Below the pieces are notes generated by a model. That model did no database searches. It saw only the letters and a program-made list of their open reading frames with translations, and was not told where the DNA came from. Of a stretch of 21,044 nucleotides of DNA, positions 5,411-11,862 are shown piece by piece. The stretch lies in IMG/VR virus record IMGVR_UViG_3300025151_000373, positions 1-21,044 of that record; one strand, given 5' to 3'. Origin of the DNA: a virus. The position numbers and the translations under genes were made by a program. Every line of letters starts with the position of its first letter. Position 1 is the stretch's first letter.

Positions 5411-5441
5411 GTGCCCTTTATTAATTAAACACTTTTTAAAA

Positions 5442-5669
5442 ATGAAAAATTTAACAGCCTACCAAAAAAACACCGCAAAAATTGATCGCCTTTTAGCTTC
5501 GGGTTTTTATAACTCATCAGTTGACGCCTATCTACACATTAAAAACATTGACGGGTTAAAACAGCCAATGAAGGACAAACTTTTGACCTACTTAATAGAT
5601 GAACAATGCGACGAGGATCTCGAGCTGTTTTTAGGCCGTAATCATTCGACAAGCAATCTATTTAAATAA
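5442..5669 (+). CDS. Small protein of the central block, 75 aa, unknown
   Basis: The product starts MKNLTAYQKNTAKIDRLLAS and is a soluble mostly helical protein with a mildly acidic second half (DEQCDEDLELFLGRNHS). The start follows TTTTTAAAA, an A-rich ribosome-binding region typical of Bacteroidetes. No membrane segment or catalytic motif is seen and the family is not recognised. It is the first gene of a plus-strand run with GC-richer codons than the phage arms. Confidence 0.6.
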   Translation: MKNLTAYQKNTAKIDRLLASGFYNSSVDAYLHIKNIDGLKQPMKDKLLTYLIDEQCDEDLELFLGRNHSTSNLFK

Positions 5670-5670
5670 T

Positions 5671-5696
5671 AACCACGGCCGGCCACAGCGCCGGCC
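5671..5696 (+). repeat. CCACGGCCGGC repeat, copy 2, within a strong hairpin
   Basis: AACCACGGCCGGC (5671-5683) repeats the 13-mer at 5398-5410. Here GGCCGGC (5677-5683) pairs perfectly with GCCGGCC (5690-5696) over CACAGC. It falls between two genes and has no T-run, so an mRNA-stability or regulatory hairpin is more likely than a terminator. Confidence 0.6.
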
Positions 5697-5712
5697 CTTA
5701 ATACCTTAAGCA

Positions 5713-5916
5713 ATGAAAAACAATTTAAACAAAGATCAATTTCTAAACTGGTACACCTCAGGAAGCGACCAAGAACAGCACTTAACCGCGACCCAATTAG
5801 GGCAAAGAGTTATAGAAGGCCTCAACAGGTCCGGCCAATTTTCTATAACTATTGAAGACCTAATAAACGAAAGTTTAGACGTATATATTGACGAACTCAA
5901 TACCCAAACAAAATGA
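5713..5916 (+). CDS. Small acidic protein of the central block, 67 aa
   Basis: The product begins MKNNLNKDQFLNWYTSGSDQ and continues with a helical acidic region (QRVIEGLNRSGQFSITIEDL). No family is recognised. Its stop overlaps the next ATG as ATGA (5913-5916), which supports real coding and coupling to the downstream membrane peptide. It follows the hairpin repeat at 5671-5696. Confidence 0.6.
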   Translation: MKNNLNKDQFLNWYTSGSDQEQHLTATQLGQRVIEGLNRSGQFSITIEDLINESLDVYIDELNTQTK

Positions 5917-6044
5917 AAAAGACAACCCAACACCAGAACCCAAACCAACTAACAAAAGGCGAGAAAATAGAGGCCCTTGTTTTATTTGGATCCGGCGCCC
6001 TGTTCATATTGGCACAGGTGATCCGCTTAATTTTTAACTTTTAA
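5913..6044 (+). CDS. Single-pass membrane peptide, 43 aa
   Basis: A complete 43-codon frame, coupled by ATGA overlap to the gene before it, encodes a polar N-terminus (MKKTTQHQNPNQLTKGEKIE) and then one hydrophobic segment (ALVLFGSGALFILAQVIRLI, about residues 21-40). It ends NF. This is a likely inner-membrane peptide with the polar end first. No holin or toxin motif can be claimed, although small single-TM phage peptides include both. It is easy to miss because of its length. Confidence 0.55.
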   Translation: MKKTTQHQNPNQLTKGEKIEALVLFGSGALFILAQVIRLIFNF

Positions 6045-6056
6045 AACCTCAATAGA

Positions 6057-6293
6057 ATGATACTACGATACAAAAAAAGTATAATTTTCTGGAAAGTGAA
6101 CCACGGCGATATAAGACGAACCACGGCCACCCGCCACGACCTAAAACAACCAGAACGGACCAAAGAATACAAACAATTACAGCAGGAATTTAACGCCGGC
6201 AAAATTGAGGCTTTTGGCTGGACCATATGGCACCCAGGACCGGGCCAAGATCAAAACGTAAAACCCGGGACCCCTGTAATTAGTATACTATAA
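6057..6293 (+). CDS. Small basic protein of the central block, 78 aa
   Basis: The product starts MILRYKKSIIFWKVNHGDIR and is basic and rich in Thr, Gln and Pro. It ends in a glycine/proline segment (WHPGPGQDQNVKPGTPVISI). The GC-rich codons CAC GGC/GCC fall in AACCACGGC strings (6099-6107 and 6119-6127) that resemble the intergenic repeat of this block. Function is unknown. Confidence 0.5.
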   Translation: MILRYKKSIIFWKVNHGDIRRTTATRHDLKQPERTKEYKQLQQEFNAGKIEAFGWTIWHPGPGQDQNVKPGTPVISIL

Positions 6294-6310
6294 TTTAAAA
6301 CCTTAAAAAA

Positions 6311-6559
6311 ATGTTTAGAGACTTATCAGAATTCGAAGAAATCGCCAGCCTATATATAAATGGGGAAGGCGAATACAACCCCGGCGAAATGGACTATTTA
6401 AACGGCACCGGAATACCGGAAGGCTGGACCGCTAATGTTTACGGCCTTGTTATTTGTGTAGGCTCGAAAGAGTACACCATACCAGCCAAGGCAATACCGC
6501 CGGAATTGATCCGGCACCTAAGCCAAAAACTACAGGACGAACTAAACGACCACCACTAA
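6311..6559 (+). CDS. Small acidic protein of the central block, 82 aa
   Basis: The product begins MFRDLSEFEEIASLYINGEG and contains a beta-rich middle (PEGWTANVYGLVICVGSKEY) and a final helix (ELIRHLSQKLQDELNDHH). It is preceded by CCTTAAAAAA, an A-rich ribosome-binding region. No family is recognised. It precedes the Gp88-like gene by 28 bases and is probably in the same transcript. Confidence 0.6.
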   Translation: MFRDLSEFEEIASLYINGEGEYNPGEMDYLNGTGIPEGWTANVYGLVICVGSKEYTIPAKAIPPELIRHLSQKLQDELNDHH

Positions 6560-6587
6560 AAAAAACAACCTTTTAAAACTTTACAAA

Positions 6588-7454
6588 ATGATTGACTTTA
6601 AAACATTAGGCGAAGCCCTAAACCCGAACACCGGCCGAATAGCTGTCAAAGATTTGGCGCGCGAACTCGAAGCAATAAACAACCCAACACCGCCAGCGTA
6701 TAAGGTCCCGACTAAATTATTAGGGAAGAGCAACGCCAAAACAGAAAAAAACGACAGAGAGACGCATATTTTGTATCTAATACCAACGGACAAGAATAGC
6801 AAGAAAAAGAACCTTTGCCCTTTTGCCTCGAAAGGATGCGCGAAGGCCTGCTTAGTTAGTGCTGGCCGTGGTAAGTTTAACAACGTGAAAACGGCCCGAG
6901 GAAATAAAACCGAGTATTTCGTACAGGATCCGAAGACGTTCACCGCTCAACTAATATTAGAAATTGAGACACTAATAAGAAAAGCAAAGAAGGACGGCCG
7001 ACAAATTGCCGTTAGGCTCAACGGAACGGCGGATATTGACTTTTTGCACCTGTTTAAAAAATACCACGGCTGGAACTATGAAGAAAAAGCAGTCCAGCCC
7101 GGGACCAATGAACCCGGGGTTATTTTCTACGATTACACACCAAACCCACATAAATACAAAAGGTACAAGGGCACCAAATACGCCCTAATATTTAGTAAAA
7201 AGGAAGACAACGCCGAAGAGGTAGAAGATATCTTAAGCATAGGCGGTAAAGTGAGTGCAGTGTTCAAGGACGGATTACCAGAAACCCACAACGGGACCAA
7301 AGTAGTCAACGGCGATCTAAGAGACGATCTTATCATTGACATAGTAACAGACCCGGCGCCCGTGATCATAGGACTAAAGGCCAAAGGCGACGCCAAAAAA
7401 GATACAACCGGCTTTGTAATTACGGACCACCTAAACACCGGCGCCAATGTATAA
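6588..7454 (+). CDS. Gp88-like phage/mobile-element protein with CX6CX3C motif, 288 aa
   Basis: Residues 76-89 read LCPFASKGCAKACL, with C77, C84 and C88 spaced CX6CX3C, followed by SAGRGKF and a helical region. RLNGTADID (143-151) is a second conserved-looking block. This order recalls the phage Gp88 family, in which a Cys-rich LCP...C...C motif precedes a GR-rich loop and an R-x-N-G/x-T/S-D segment. That family has no established biochemical role that I can state. The cysteines could bind a metal or Fe-S cluster, but only three are in the cluster. It is the largest gene of the GC-rich block, and its stop overlaps the next start by eight bases. Confidence 0.65.
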   Translation: MIDFKTLGEALNPNTGRIAVKDLARELEAINNPTPPAYKVPTKLLGKSNAKTEKNDRETHILYLIPTDKNSKKKNLCPFASKGCAKACLVSAGRGKFNNVKTARGNKTEYFVQDPKTFTAQLILEIETLIRKAKKDGRQIAVRLNGTADIDFLHLFKKYHGWNYEEKAVQPGTNEPGVIFYDYTPNPHKYKRYKGTKYALIFSKKEDNAEEVEDILSIGGKVSAVFKDGLPETHNGTKVVNGDLRDDLIIDIVTDPAPVIIGLKAKGDAKKDTTGFVITDHLNTGANV

Positions 7455-7647
7455 CCCTTTCCAATACATAGACAAAAGGCCGTTAAAAGTAAGACCCGCA
7501 AAGCGTCCCGGCCGGTACTGGATCAAGACCAACGGCCAGCGGGTAAACCTTGAAACCAGGAACCACCACAGCAACACCACCACCGGCAAAACCTTTTATT
7601 TTAGTGAGGACGGCCAACAGGTAAAACAGATCAATAACTACATATAA
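7447..7647 (+). CDS. Small basic protein after the Gp88-like gene, 66 aa
   Basis: The frame overlaps the end of the Gp88-like gene by eight bases (ATGTATAA). The product is basic, rich in Asn, Thr and Arg, and ends in GKTFYFSEDGQQVKQINNYI. The layout suggests a small beta-rich nucleic-acid-binding or partner protein, which is inference from charge and coupling. It is the last gene before the terminator at 7676-7703. Confidence 0.6.
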   Translation: MYNPFQYIDKRPLKVRPAKRPGRYWIKTNGQRVNLETRNHHSNTTTGKTFYFSEDGQQVKQINNYI

Positions 7648-7675
7648 ACGGCGCCAAAGGACGCCAGCGAATAAG

Positions 7676-7703
7676 CCCCTGTATATATTACAGGGGTTTT
7701 TTT
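7676..7703 (+). terminator. Strong rho-independent terminator of the central block
   Basis: CCCCTGTA (7676-7683) pairs perfectly with TACAGGGG (7689-7696) over TATAT, followed by seven T residues (7697-7703). It lies 28 bases after the last central gene and closes that transcription unit. Confidence 0.9.
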
Positions 7704-8069
7704 GTGCTTAAGTGATCCAATACAGGGAACCCCGGACCACTGGAAAGAAGAAGAAAGGACAGAAGGAAAAGAGGAAAAGAGGCGGAGAGTTCACGCCACC
7801 CAGCGCCACCCCTTACAGCCCACCGGATACCTGGAAAACCGGAATAACCGACCCCGAACAGCCGGCGCCCGCTGGAATACGTCCGGACCGATGCACCCGA
7901 ACGAATACCCGCCCCGAGGTAGTGACCGGAAAAATGGAGGTGAGAGTATACTTAGACCCCTCTGAACGCGGGGGAGATCGCGGGGGGATATTATCCCGCT
8001 TCTAAACGCATTTCACCACCTAATCTATACATTGGTACCAAAGAATACAGAAACGCTCTTAGAACGTCT
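7704..8069. other. GC-rich stretch with no convincing gene
   Basis: About 365 bases follow the terminator. A purine-rich tract (about 7742-7790) leads into Pro/Thr-codon-rich sequence. A frame at 7712-8005 could start at GTG directly after the terminator, without a ribosome-binding site. Its product would be Lys/Arg/Gly-rich then Pro-rich and ends EVRVYLDPSERGGDRGG. A competing frame (7702-7965) is equally weak. It may be a decayed gene or a non-coding RNA. GCGGG/CCCGC near 7980-7999 forms a small hairpin. Confidence 0.35.
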
Positions 8070-8251
8070 CTAAACACCCTTAAAAGAGCTATAGGCATTA
8101 GCCATTGCTGAAGGGAAAACAGAATATGCCAATCCATAGGGTGGCATTATATACGTAGGGTATATGTAGTAGTATACTAATCTAGTAGACCTCTTTATTA
8201 GAGGTCTACTAATATATTAGTAATATATATAAGTAATATATTAGTATATTA
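8070..8251 (+). promoter_or_regulatory. AT-rich control region B upstream of the late genes
   Basis: It contains CTAAACACCCTTA (8070-8082), TTATATACGTAGGGTATAT (8147-8165), a 12-bp-stem hairpin (8183-8211) and TAATATATTAGTA twice (8210-8222 and 8234-8246). Several are exact inverted copies of elements at 2849-2976, so the two control regions are related and face outward from the segment between them. It probably drives or gates the late plus-strand genes. No standard Bacteroidetes promoter was found here by eye. Confidence 0.65.
8183..8211. repeat. 12-bp inverted repeat of control region B
   Basis: TAGTAGACCTCT (8183-8194) pairs perfectly with AGAGGTCTACTA (8200-8211) over TTATT. There is no following T-run. 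The CTCT/AGAG centre matches the AAATCTCT/AGAGATTT hairpin at 2884-2904, suggesting a common protein-binding or structural role. Confidence 0.75.
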
Positions 8252-8294
8252 GGGGAAATGAAAAATACATTAGTGAATTGAAATAACATTCATT

Positions 8295-8305
8295 ATTGTA
8301 AATTA
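8295..8305 (+). promoter_or_regulatory. Late-gene motif ATTGTAAATTA, copy 1
   Basis: ATTGTAAATTA lies 20 bases before the first late gene. The wider context TTATTGTAAATTA plus GTAAA matches the copy before the capsid gene. It is a candidate late promoter element or mRNA processing site. Confidence 0.45.
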
Positions 8306-8325
8306 GTAAAGTAACAAGATATTTT

Positions 8326-8607
8326 ATGACAAGGAAAGCATTGATATTAGCTTTAGTAGGTGGTGGATTACCTAAGGGAGAACTCAAGGCGGAGATGTTC
8401 AAGTTCTACAATTCTATGGTAGGTAAGAGTAGATACTTCAAGAAGGAAGAGAACCCTAAGACAGCTTGTGGAAGTTGTATACAGAGGGTGAAGACTTCTA
8501 TATGGAAGTGGTATCATTACGATGAGAAAGCACCAACCTACAAAGAGATAATCTTTACGGGAAGGTTGGGCGCACATAACATACCCTTATACAAATTTGT
8601 GGAGTGA
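8326..8607 (+). CDS. First late gene, 93-aa protein upstream of small terminase
   Basis: The product starts MTRKALILALVGGGLPKGEL and contains ACGSCIQRVKTSIWKWYHYD with a CxxC pair, then a basic/aromatic C-terminus. The start is preceded by AACAAGATATTTT. Its stop (TGA 8605-8607) overlaps the ATG of the small-terminase candidate. Position suggests packaging or its control, possibly DNA binding, but no family is recognised. The hydrophobic N-terminus is short and glycine-rich, so I do not call a signal peptide. Confidence 0.65.
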   Translation: MTRKALILALVGGGLPKGELKAEMFKFYNSMVGKSRYFKKEENPKTACGSCIQRVKTSIWKWYHYDEKAPTYKEIIFTGRLGAHNIPLYKFVE

Positions 8608-9071
8608 TGGCAAGTGTTAGAGATAAGAACGGTAATGTAGTCAGAGGACTAGGTTCTGAACTTACAGATACTCAGAAGGAGTTTATTGATAAGGTAAAGA
8701 AGTACGGCTTTGACGAAGCCGCTAAGATAGCTTCAGAGATGAAGTATACCAACTACTACCGAGATAGGAGAACTATCGGCACAGCGTTCTATAACGAGCT
8801 TATGAAGATAGTAGCATCTGAAGGGATGCAGATAGAAGCAGCGAAAGGTTCTAACATTAGAGCATTGATAAACATCAGAGACAAAGCACTACGTGCTGGA
8901 GATGATAAAGCTGCAATGGAAGCCATTAAGATACTGAACGATATGCAGGGTTATAAAGCTCCTACAAAGGTTCAACAAACTAAGATAGATGTGAAAGCTA
9001 CTATCGACCTAACCAAAGAACCTGATGAAGAAGCTGATAGTTATATTGATATTGATTACATTAACGAGTAA
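8607..9071 (+). CDS. Terminase small subunit candidate, 154 aa
   Basis: I chose ATG 8607 (MASVRDKNGN) over GTG 8604. Residues 15-50 form a helical, HTH-like segment (LTDTQKEFIDKVKKYGFDEA, then YYRDRR) of the kind that recognises packaging sites. The middle is a helical oligomerisation region. The tail (TKIDVKATIDLTKEPDEEAD) is acidic, as in many small terminases, where it contacts the large subunit. Location before the large terminase supports the call. Its last 47 bases also encode the start of the exported protein in another frame. Confidence 0.65.
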   Translation: MASVRDKNGNVVRGLGSELTDTQKEFIDKVKKYGFDEAAKIASEMKYTNYYRDRRTIGTAFYNELMKIVASEGMQIEAAKGSNIRALINIRDKALRAGDDKAAMEAIKILNDMQGYKAPTKVQQTKIDVKATIDLTKEPDEEADSYIDIDYINE

Positions 9072-9453
9072 CGCTCAAGAGTGTAATCCGTATTTTGGTA
9101 TCAATAATTATGAGTTAGATAAGTCTAAGTCGGCAGGTATAGCTTATGTAGCTTGTGTACACGCAACAGGTGTAGCAGCTGAAGTAGGTTACGACAATTT
9201 GTTTGTAGGTGTCTTAGCAATGGGTCAAGGGCATCACGGAGCGACCTACGGATATATCCACTACGAATACTACACAGACCTTTACAGGGTATACGCTGGA
9301 CCTGCATACCGACTAAACAACGACCCTGCGCTAATGATAGGTAGAGCAGGCATAGATGTTAAAGCGTATAAAAACTTTTACATTACCTTTAGCCTACTTC
9401 AAGTAACCACCAACTTAAACTACTTTCACTACGGAGTAAAAGTAATATACTGA
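9025..9453 (+). CDS. Exported outer-membrane beta-barrel-like protein, 142 aa
   Basis: The N-terminus MKKLIVILILITLTSNAQ is a classical Sec signal peptide, with likely cleavage after A17. The mature part has alternating Tyr/Gly/hydrophobic strands (VGYDNLFVGVLAMG, GYIHYEYYTDLYRVYAGPAY) and ends in an aromatic residue (KVIY), as outer-membrane barrels do. Unusually for a packaging cluster, it sits between the terminase genes. The first 47 bases overlap the small-terminase gene in another frame. Its stop abuts the large-terminase start (9453). A host-surface change such as superinfection exclusion is a plausible role but unproven. Confidence 0.75.
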   Translation: MKKLIVILILITLTSNAQECNPYFGINNYELDKSKSAGIAYVACVHATGVAAEVGYDNLFVGVLAMGQGHHGATYGYIHYEYYTDLYRVYAGPAYRLNNDPALMIGRAGIDVKAYKNFYITFSLLQVTTNLNYFHYGVKVIY

Positions 9454-10703
9454 TGGAGATAAAATTATACAATCCTACTAAGCCACAGAAAGATTTTCTG
9501 CGTATCATCTACGAGGATAAGCCTTTTATCACACTAGCGGCTATGGGTAGGCAGACGGGTAAAACCTACTGTATGCAGAACGATGCAGTGATGCGTGCTT
9601 TGAATAATAAGAAGCACAGAATGTTTTGGGTGTCTCCTATACAAGACCAAGCAAACAAGGTGATGAAAGACATCGAGAGTATGTTTAGCAACCATCAGGA
9701 TTTGTTTAGTCAGATAATTACAAGGTTTGACAGGAAGCACAATGAGATTTATTTTTATAACGGTAGCTTTATTAAATTTCGTTCTTCTGAGGCAGGGGAT
9801 AATCTTCGTGGTGCCACGCTTGATTTTATCTATATTGACGAAGGAGCTTTTATTAAAGAAGCATTTATTAACGAAGTGCTTTTACCGATGGTTACACGGA
9901 CGAACGGACGAGTAGTAATGAGCAGTACCTTTAACGGTAAGAATTGGTATTGGGATTGGTATCAGCGAGGGTTGAAGGAAGATAACGCTAAGCAGATAAA
10001 AAGCATCAAGAAAACCTACCTTGACTTAAACGACCCTGATGTAGAGCGTACAGTATTAGGTATTAAGAAGTCAATGACTAAGGCACAGTTCGACCAAGAG
10101 TTTTTATGTAGACCTGTGAGTGCAGATGCTCTATTCTCCAACATTGAGGATGCGGTGGTTAAAGATGTAGTACAAGAGTACGAGAGAATCTATATCGGTA
10201 TGGATATTGGTGTAGCACAGGATTACACAGTGCTTACAGCACTAACTCAAGACTACGAGGTGATAGACATTGATAGGTTCAACTTCAAGGAACAAGGATT
10301 AGACTCTACAGAATTTAAGCAACGTATTAAAGATTTTTACCTTAAACACTTTGATAAACTTGCAGCGGCATACTTTGAGGTGAACAACAACGATTTATTA
10401 TTCGATGAGATTAGCGATGACGATAAAATGTATAAGCTAATACCGTTCCAAACGACAAGCAAGAGCAAACCTGAAATCATTAGAAACCTTATTAAGCTTT
10501 TCGAAGACCATAAGATTAAAATACCTAACTACGATGTATTGGTAAAAGAGTTGTACGATTATAAGAGTAAGAGAAACCCTATCACGGGGAACTTACAGTT
10601 TTCTAATACCGAGGGTAAGCACGATGACTGTGTAATGAGTTTAGCCATTGCTGCCTATTGTGCTGCAGAGGAACAAGATGGTGGTATAACGATGTTCTTA
10701 TGA
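9453..10703 (+). CDS. terL: Terminase large subunit, 416 aa
   Basis: The ATPase-nuclease packaging motor is recognised by a Walker A motif GRQTGKT (32-38), a Walker B motif LDFIYIDE (123-130, with D129 and E130 as the Mg and catalytic residues) and a coupling motif MSST (156-159). The RNase H-like nuclease acidic residues are D251 in GMDIG, E309 in YFEVNN and D391/D392 in HDDCVMSLAIA. Length is normal for a compact terminase. The start overlaps the stop of the exported protein by one base, and its stop overlaps the next ATG (ATGA at 10700-10703). Confidence 0.93.
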   Translation: MEIKLYNPTKPQKDFLRIIYEDKPFITLAAMGRQTGKTYCMQNDAVMRALNNKKHRMFWVSPIQDQANKVMKDIESMFSNHQDLFSQIITRFDRKHNEIYFYNGSFIKFRSSEAGDNLRGATLDFIYIDEGAFIKEAFINEVLLPMVTRTNGRVVMSSTFNGKNWYWDWYQRGLKEDNAKQIKSIKKTYLDLNDPDVERTVLGIKKSMTKAQFDQEFLCRPVSADALFSNIEDAVVKDVVQEYERIYIGMDIGVAQDYTVLTALTQDYEVIDIDRFNFKEQGLDSTEFKQRIKDFYLKHFDKLAAAYFEVNNNDLLFDEISDDDKMYKLIPFQTTSKSKPEIIRNLIKLFEDHKIKIPNYDVLVKELYDYKSKRNPITGNLQFSNTEGKHDDCVMSLAIAAYCAAEEQDGGITMFL

Positions 10704-11404
10704 TTACATTACGAAAGCATATTGAGCTGATGCAGCATATCCAATCGGGTGATACTGTATCTAATTTTATGGAAAGTATGAAGCCTTTAGAAGCTTTAGA
10801 TTTTAGCAGGGCATCAAACAAGACTTACCCTATACAGCAGAACATTAAACAACCTAGTGTAGATAAAAAGATATACACTACCGTTGAGTCTTTAGTACTA
10901 GGACAGTTTATTATGCTGGAACAGATTATTACCCGTAAAACTAAGCTTGCAGACCATTTAATAGACTTTGAGATAGCTAAACTGCTTATCAGACCTTCAA
11001 ATCATATAGTGTTTGATAACGAAGATATTAAAGAAGAAAAGGCTAATGAGCAAGACATATTAGATATGGATGTCTTAGAGGTGTATTGGGTGTTAGACAA
11101 CTTTATTGAAAATAGAAATAAGACATTGTTTGAGGATTTCTCAGGGGTGTTCTACGATGTTCCTGATGAAAACGAAGAGCAGGAAGAACAGACCGAAGAA
11201 GAGAAGACCTCAGAGATGTTATTCAACCAACAATGGTATTGGTACTCTATTGTGAGAATGTTAGGCAACGAGGACATTACTAAATACAGTGAAATATATA
11301 TGTTGAATATGAGTACTGTATTACCTGAGATGTCCTTCCTAGCACAGCGTAGTAAGATAGAATCTGCTAAAGAAAGACAAAGGCAGGCTATGAGTAAATT
11401 GTAA
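10700..11404 (+). CDS. Tail assembly chaperone candidate, 234 aa
   Basis: The ATGA overlap at 10700 picks the start MITLRKHIELMQHIQSGDTV over an earlier in-frame ATG at 10658. The middle has an acidic Glu-rich stretch (DENEEQEEQTEEEKTSEM). The C-terminal part (QQWYWYSIVRMLGNEDITKY) resembles the Trp/Tyr-rich ends of tail assembly chaperone proteins of Bacteroidetes phages, which lie upstream of the tape measure. Three genes intervene less tightly than in lambda (gpG/gpGT), and no frameshift pair is apparent. The assignment is moderate. Confidence 0.5.
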   Translation: MITLRKHIELMQHIQSGDTVSNFMESMKPLEALDFSRASNKTYPIQQNIKQPSVDKKIYTTVESLVLGQFIMLEQIITRKTKLADHLIDFEIAKLLIRPSNHIVFDNEDIKEEKANEQDILDMDVLEVYWVLDNFIENRNKTLFEDFSGVFYDVPDENEEQEEQTEEEKTSEMLFNQQWYWYSIVRMLGNEDITKYSEIYMLNMSTVLPEMSFLAQRSKIESAKERQRQAMSKL

Positions 11405-11408
11405 ATTA
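11398..11408 (+). promoter_or_regulatory. Late-gene motif ATTGTAAATTA, copy 2
   Basis: The motif spans the stop codon of the 234-aa gene and lies 13 bases before the GTG of the next. It is followed by AGAAGG, the clearest Shine-Dalgarno-like stretch among the late genes. Confidence 0.45.
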
Positions 11409-11421
11409 CAAAAAGAAGGTT

Positions 11422-11862
11422 GTGAACGATTTAATTAGTATTTACGAGCTGTTTGAGCAGTTTGGAACAACTCACAATATGGTGAGTACATTTAAGCTAC
11501 TGAACAGCATAGAAGACCTTGAAAGAATAGAGATGGGTTATCGTGGTATGTATATCGCTCTAAACGATGCAAACATATCAAGAGAAGATTCAAGTCCTGT
11601 ATACGATATTAACTTTGATATTGTTATCGTTGACAGAACAGACAAAGACGATTCGTTAGCTTTGATGAACTCTAATCAGGAGAATTTATTTGTGATGGGT
11701 CAACTTCAAGACTACTTCATACAAAACCTTGACGGAAGCCAAAGTTTCCAAGAGGTGAGTATGCGTGGTTTCTCAGACGATGATTACAACATCACAGCAG
11801 CTATAAGCTCCGCTACCTTTATTGTAGGTAGAAATCCTTACATCAAAGGAATTGATATTTAA
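11422..11862 (+). CDS. Neck/tail completion candidate, 146 aa
   Basis: Translation is placed at GTG 11422, six bases after AGAAGG. The product (MNDLISIYELFEQFGTTHN) is acidic and beta-rich in the middle (YDINFDIVIVDRTDKDD), ending in GRNPYIKGIDI. Small proteins of this size between terminase/chaperone and tape measure are often tail-terminator or completion proteins. That is positional inference. The stop overlaps the next ATG by one base (TAATG). Confidence 0.5.
   Translation: MNDLISIYELFEQFGTTHNMVSTFKLLNSIEDLERIEMGYRGMYIALNDANISREDSSPVYDINFDIVIVDRTDKDDSLALMNSNQENLFVMGQLQDYFIQNLDGSQSFQEVSMRGFSDDDYNITAAISSATFIVGRNPYIKGIDI

Larger units (their letters stand above)
4980..5441. other. Intergenic boundary between early operon and central block
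   Basis: About 460 bases without a convincing gene separate the early promoter from the first central gene. Composition changes from AT-rich to GC-rich near 5030. It holds a 13-bp palindrome (5194-5206), repeated AATACCAG at 5171-5178 and 5201-5208, a terminator-like hairpin (5257-5299) and the first CCACGGCCGGC copy (5400-5410). A minus-strand frame (5211-4948) exists but would run through the promoter and is probably spurious. A promoter for the central genes is expected here. TATAAT at 5364-5369 and TATATTTA at 5379-5386 are only weak candidates. Confidence 0.5.

Noticed and set aside
7702-7965. Plus-strand 87-aa frame starting at TTG in the terminator T-run
   Set aside because: The start lies within the terminator and a competing frame looks no better; kept only as a note on the non-coding stretch.
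9727-9915. Plus-strand 62-aa frame inside large terminase
   Set aside because: It is a shadow of the terminase frame, which has all expected motifs.
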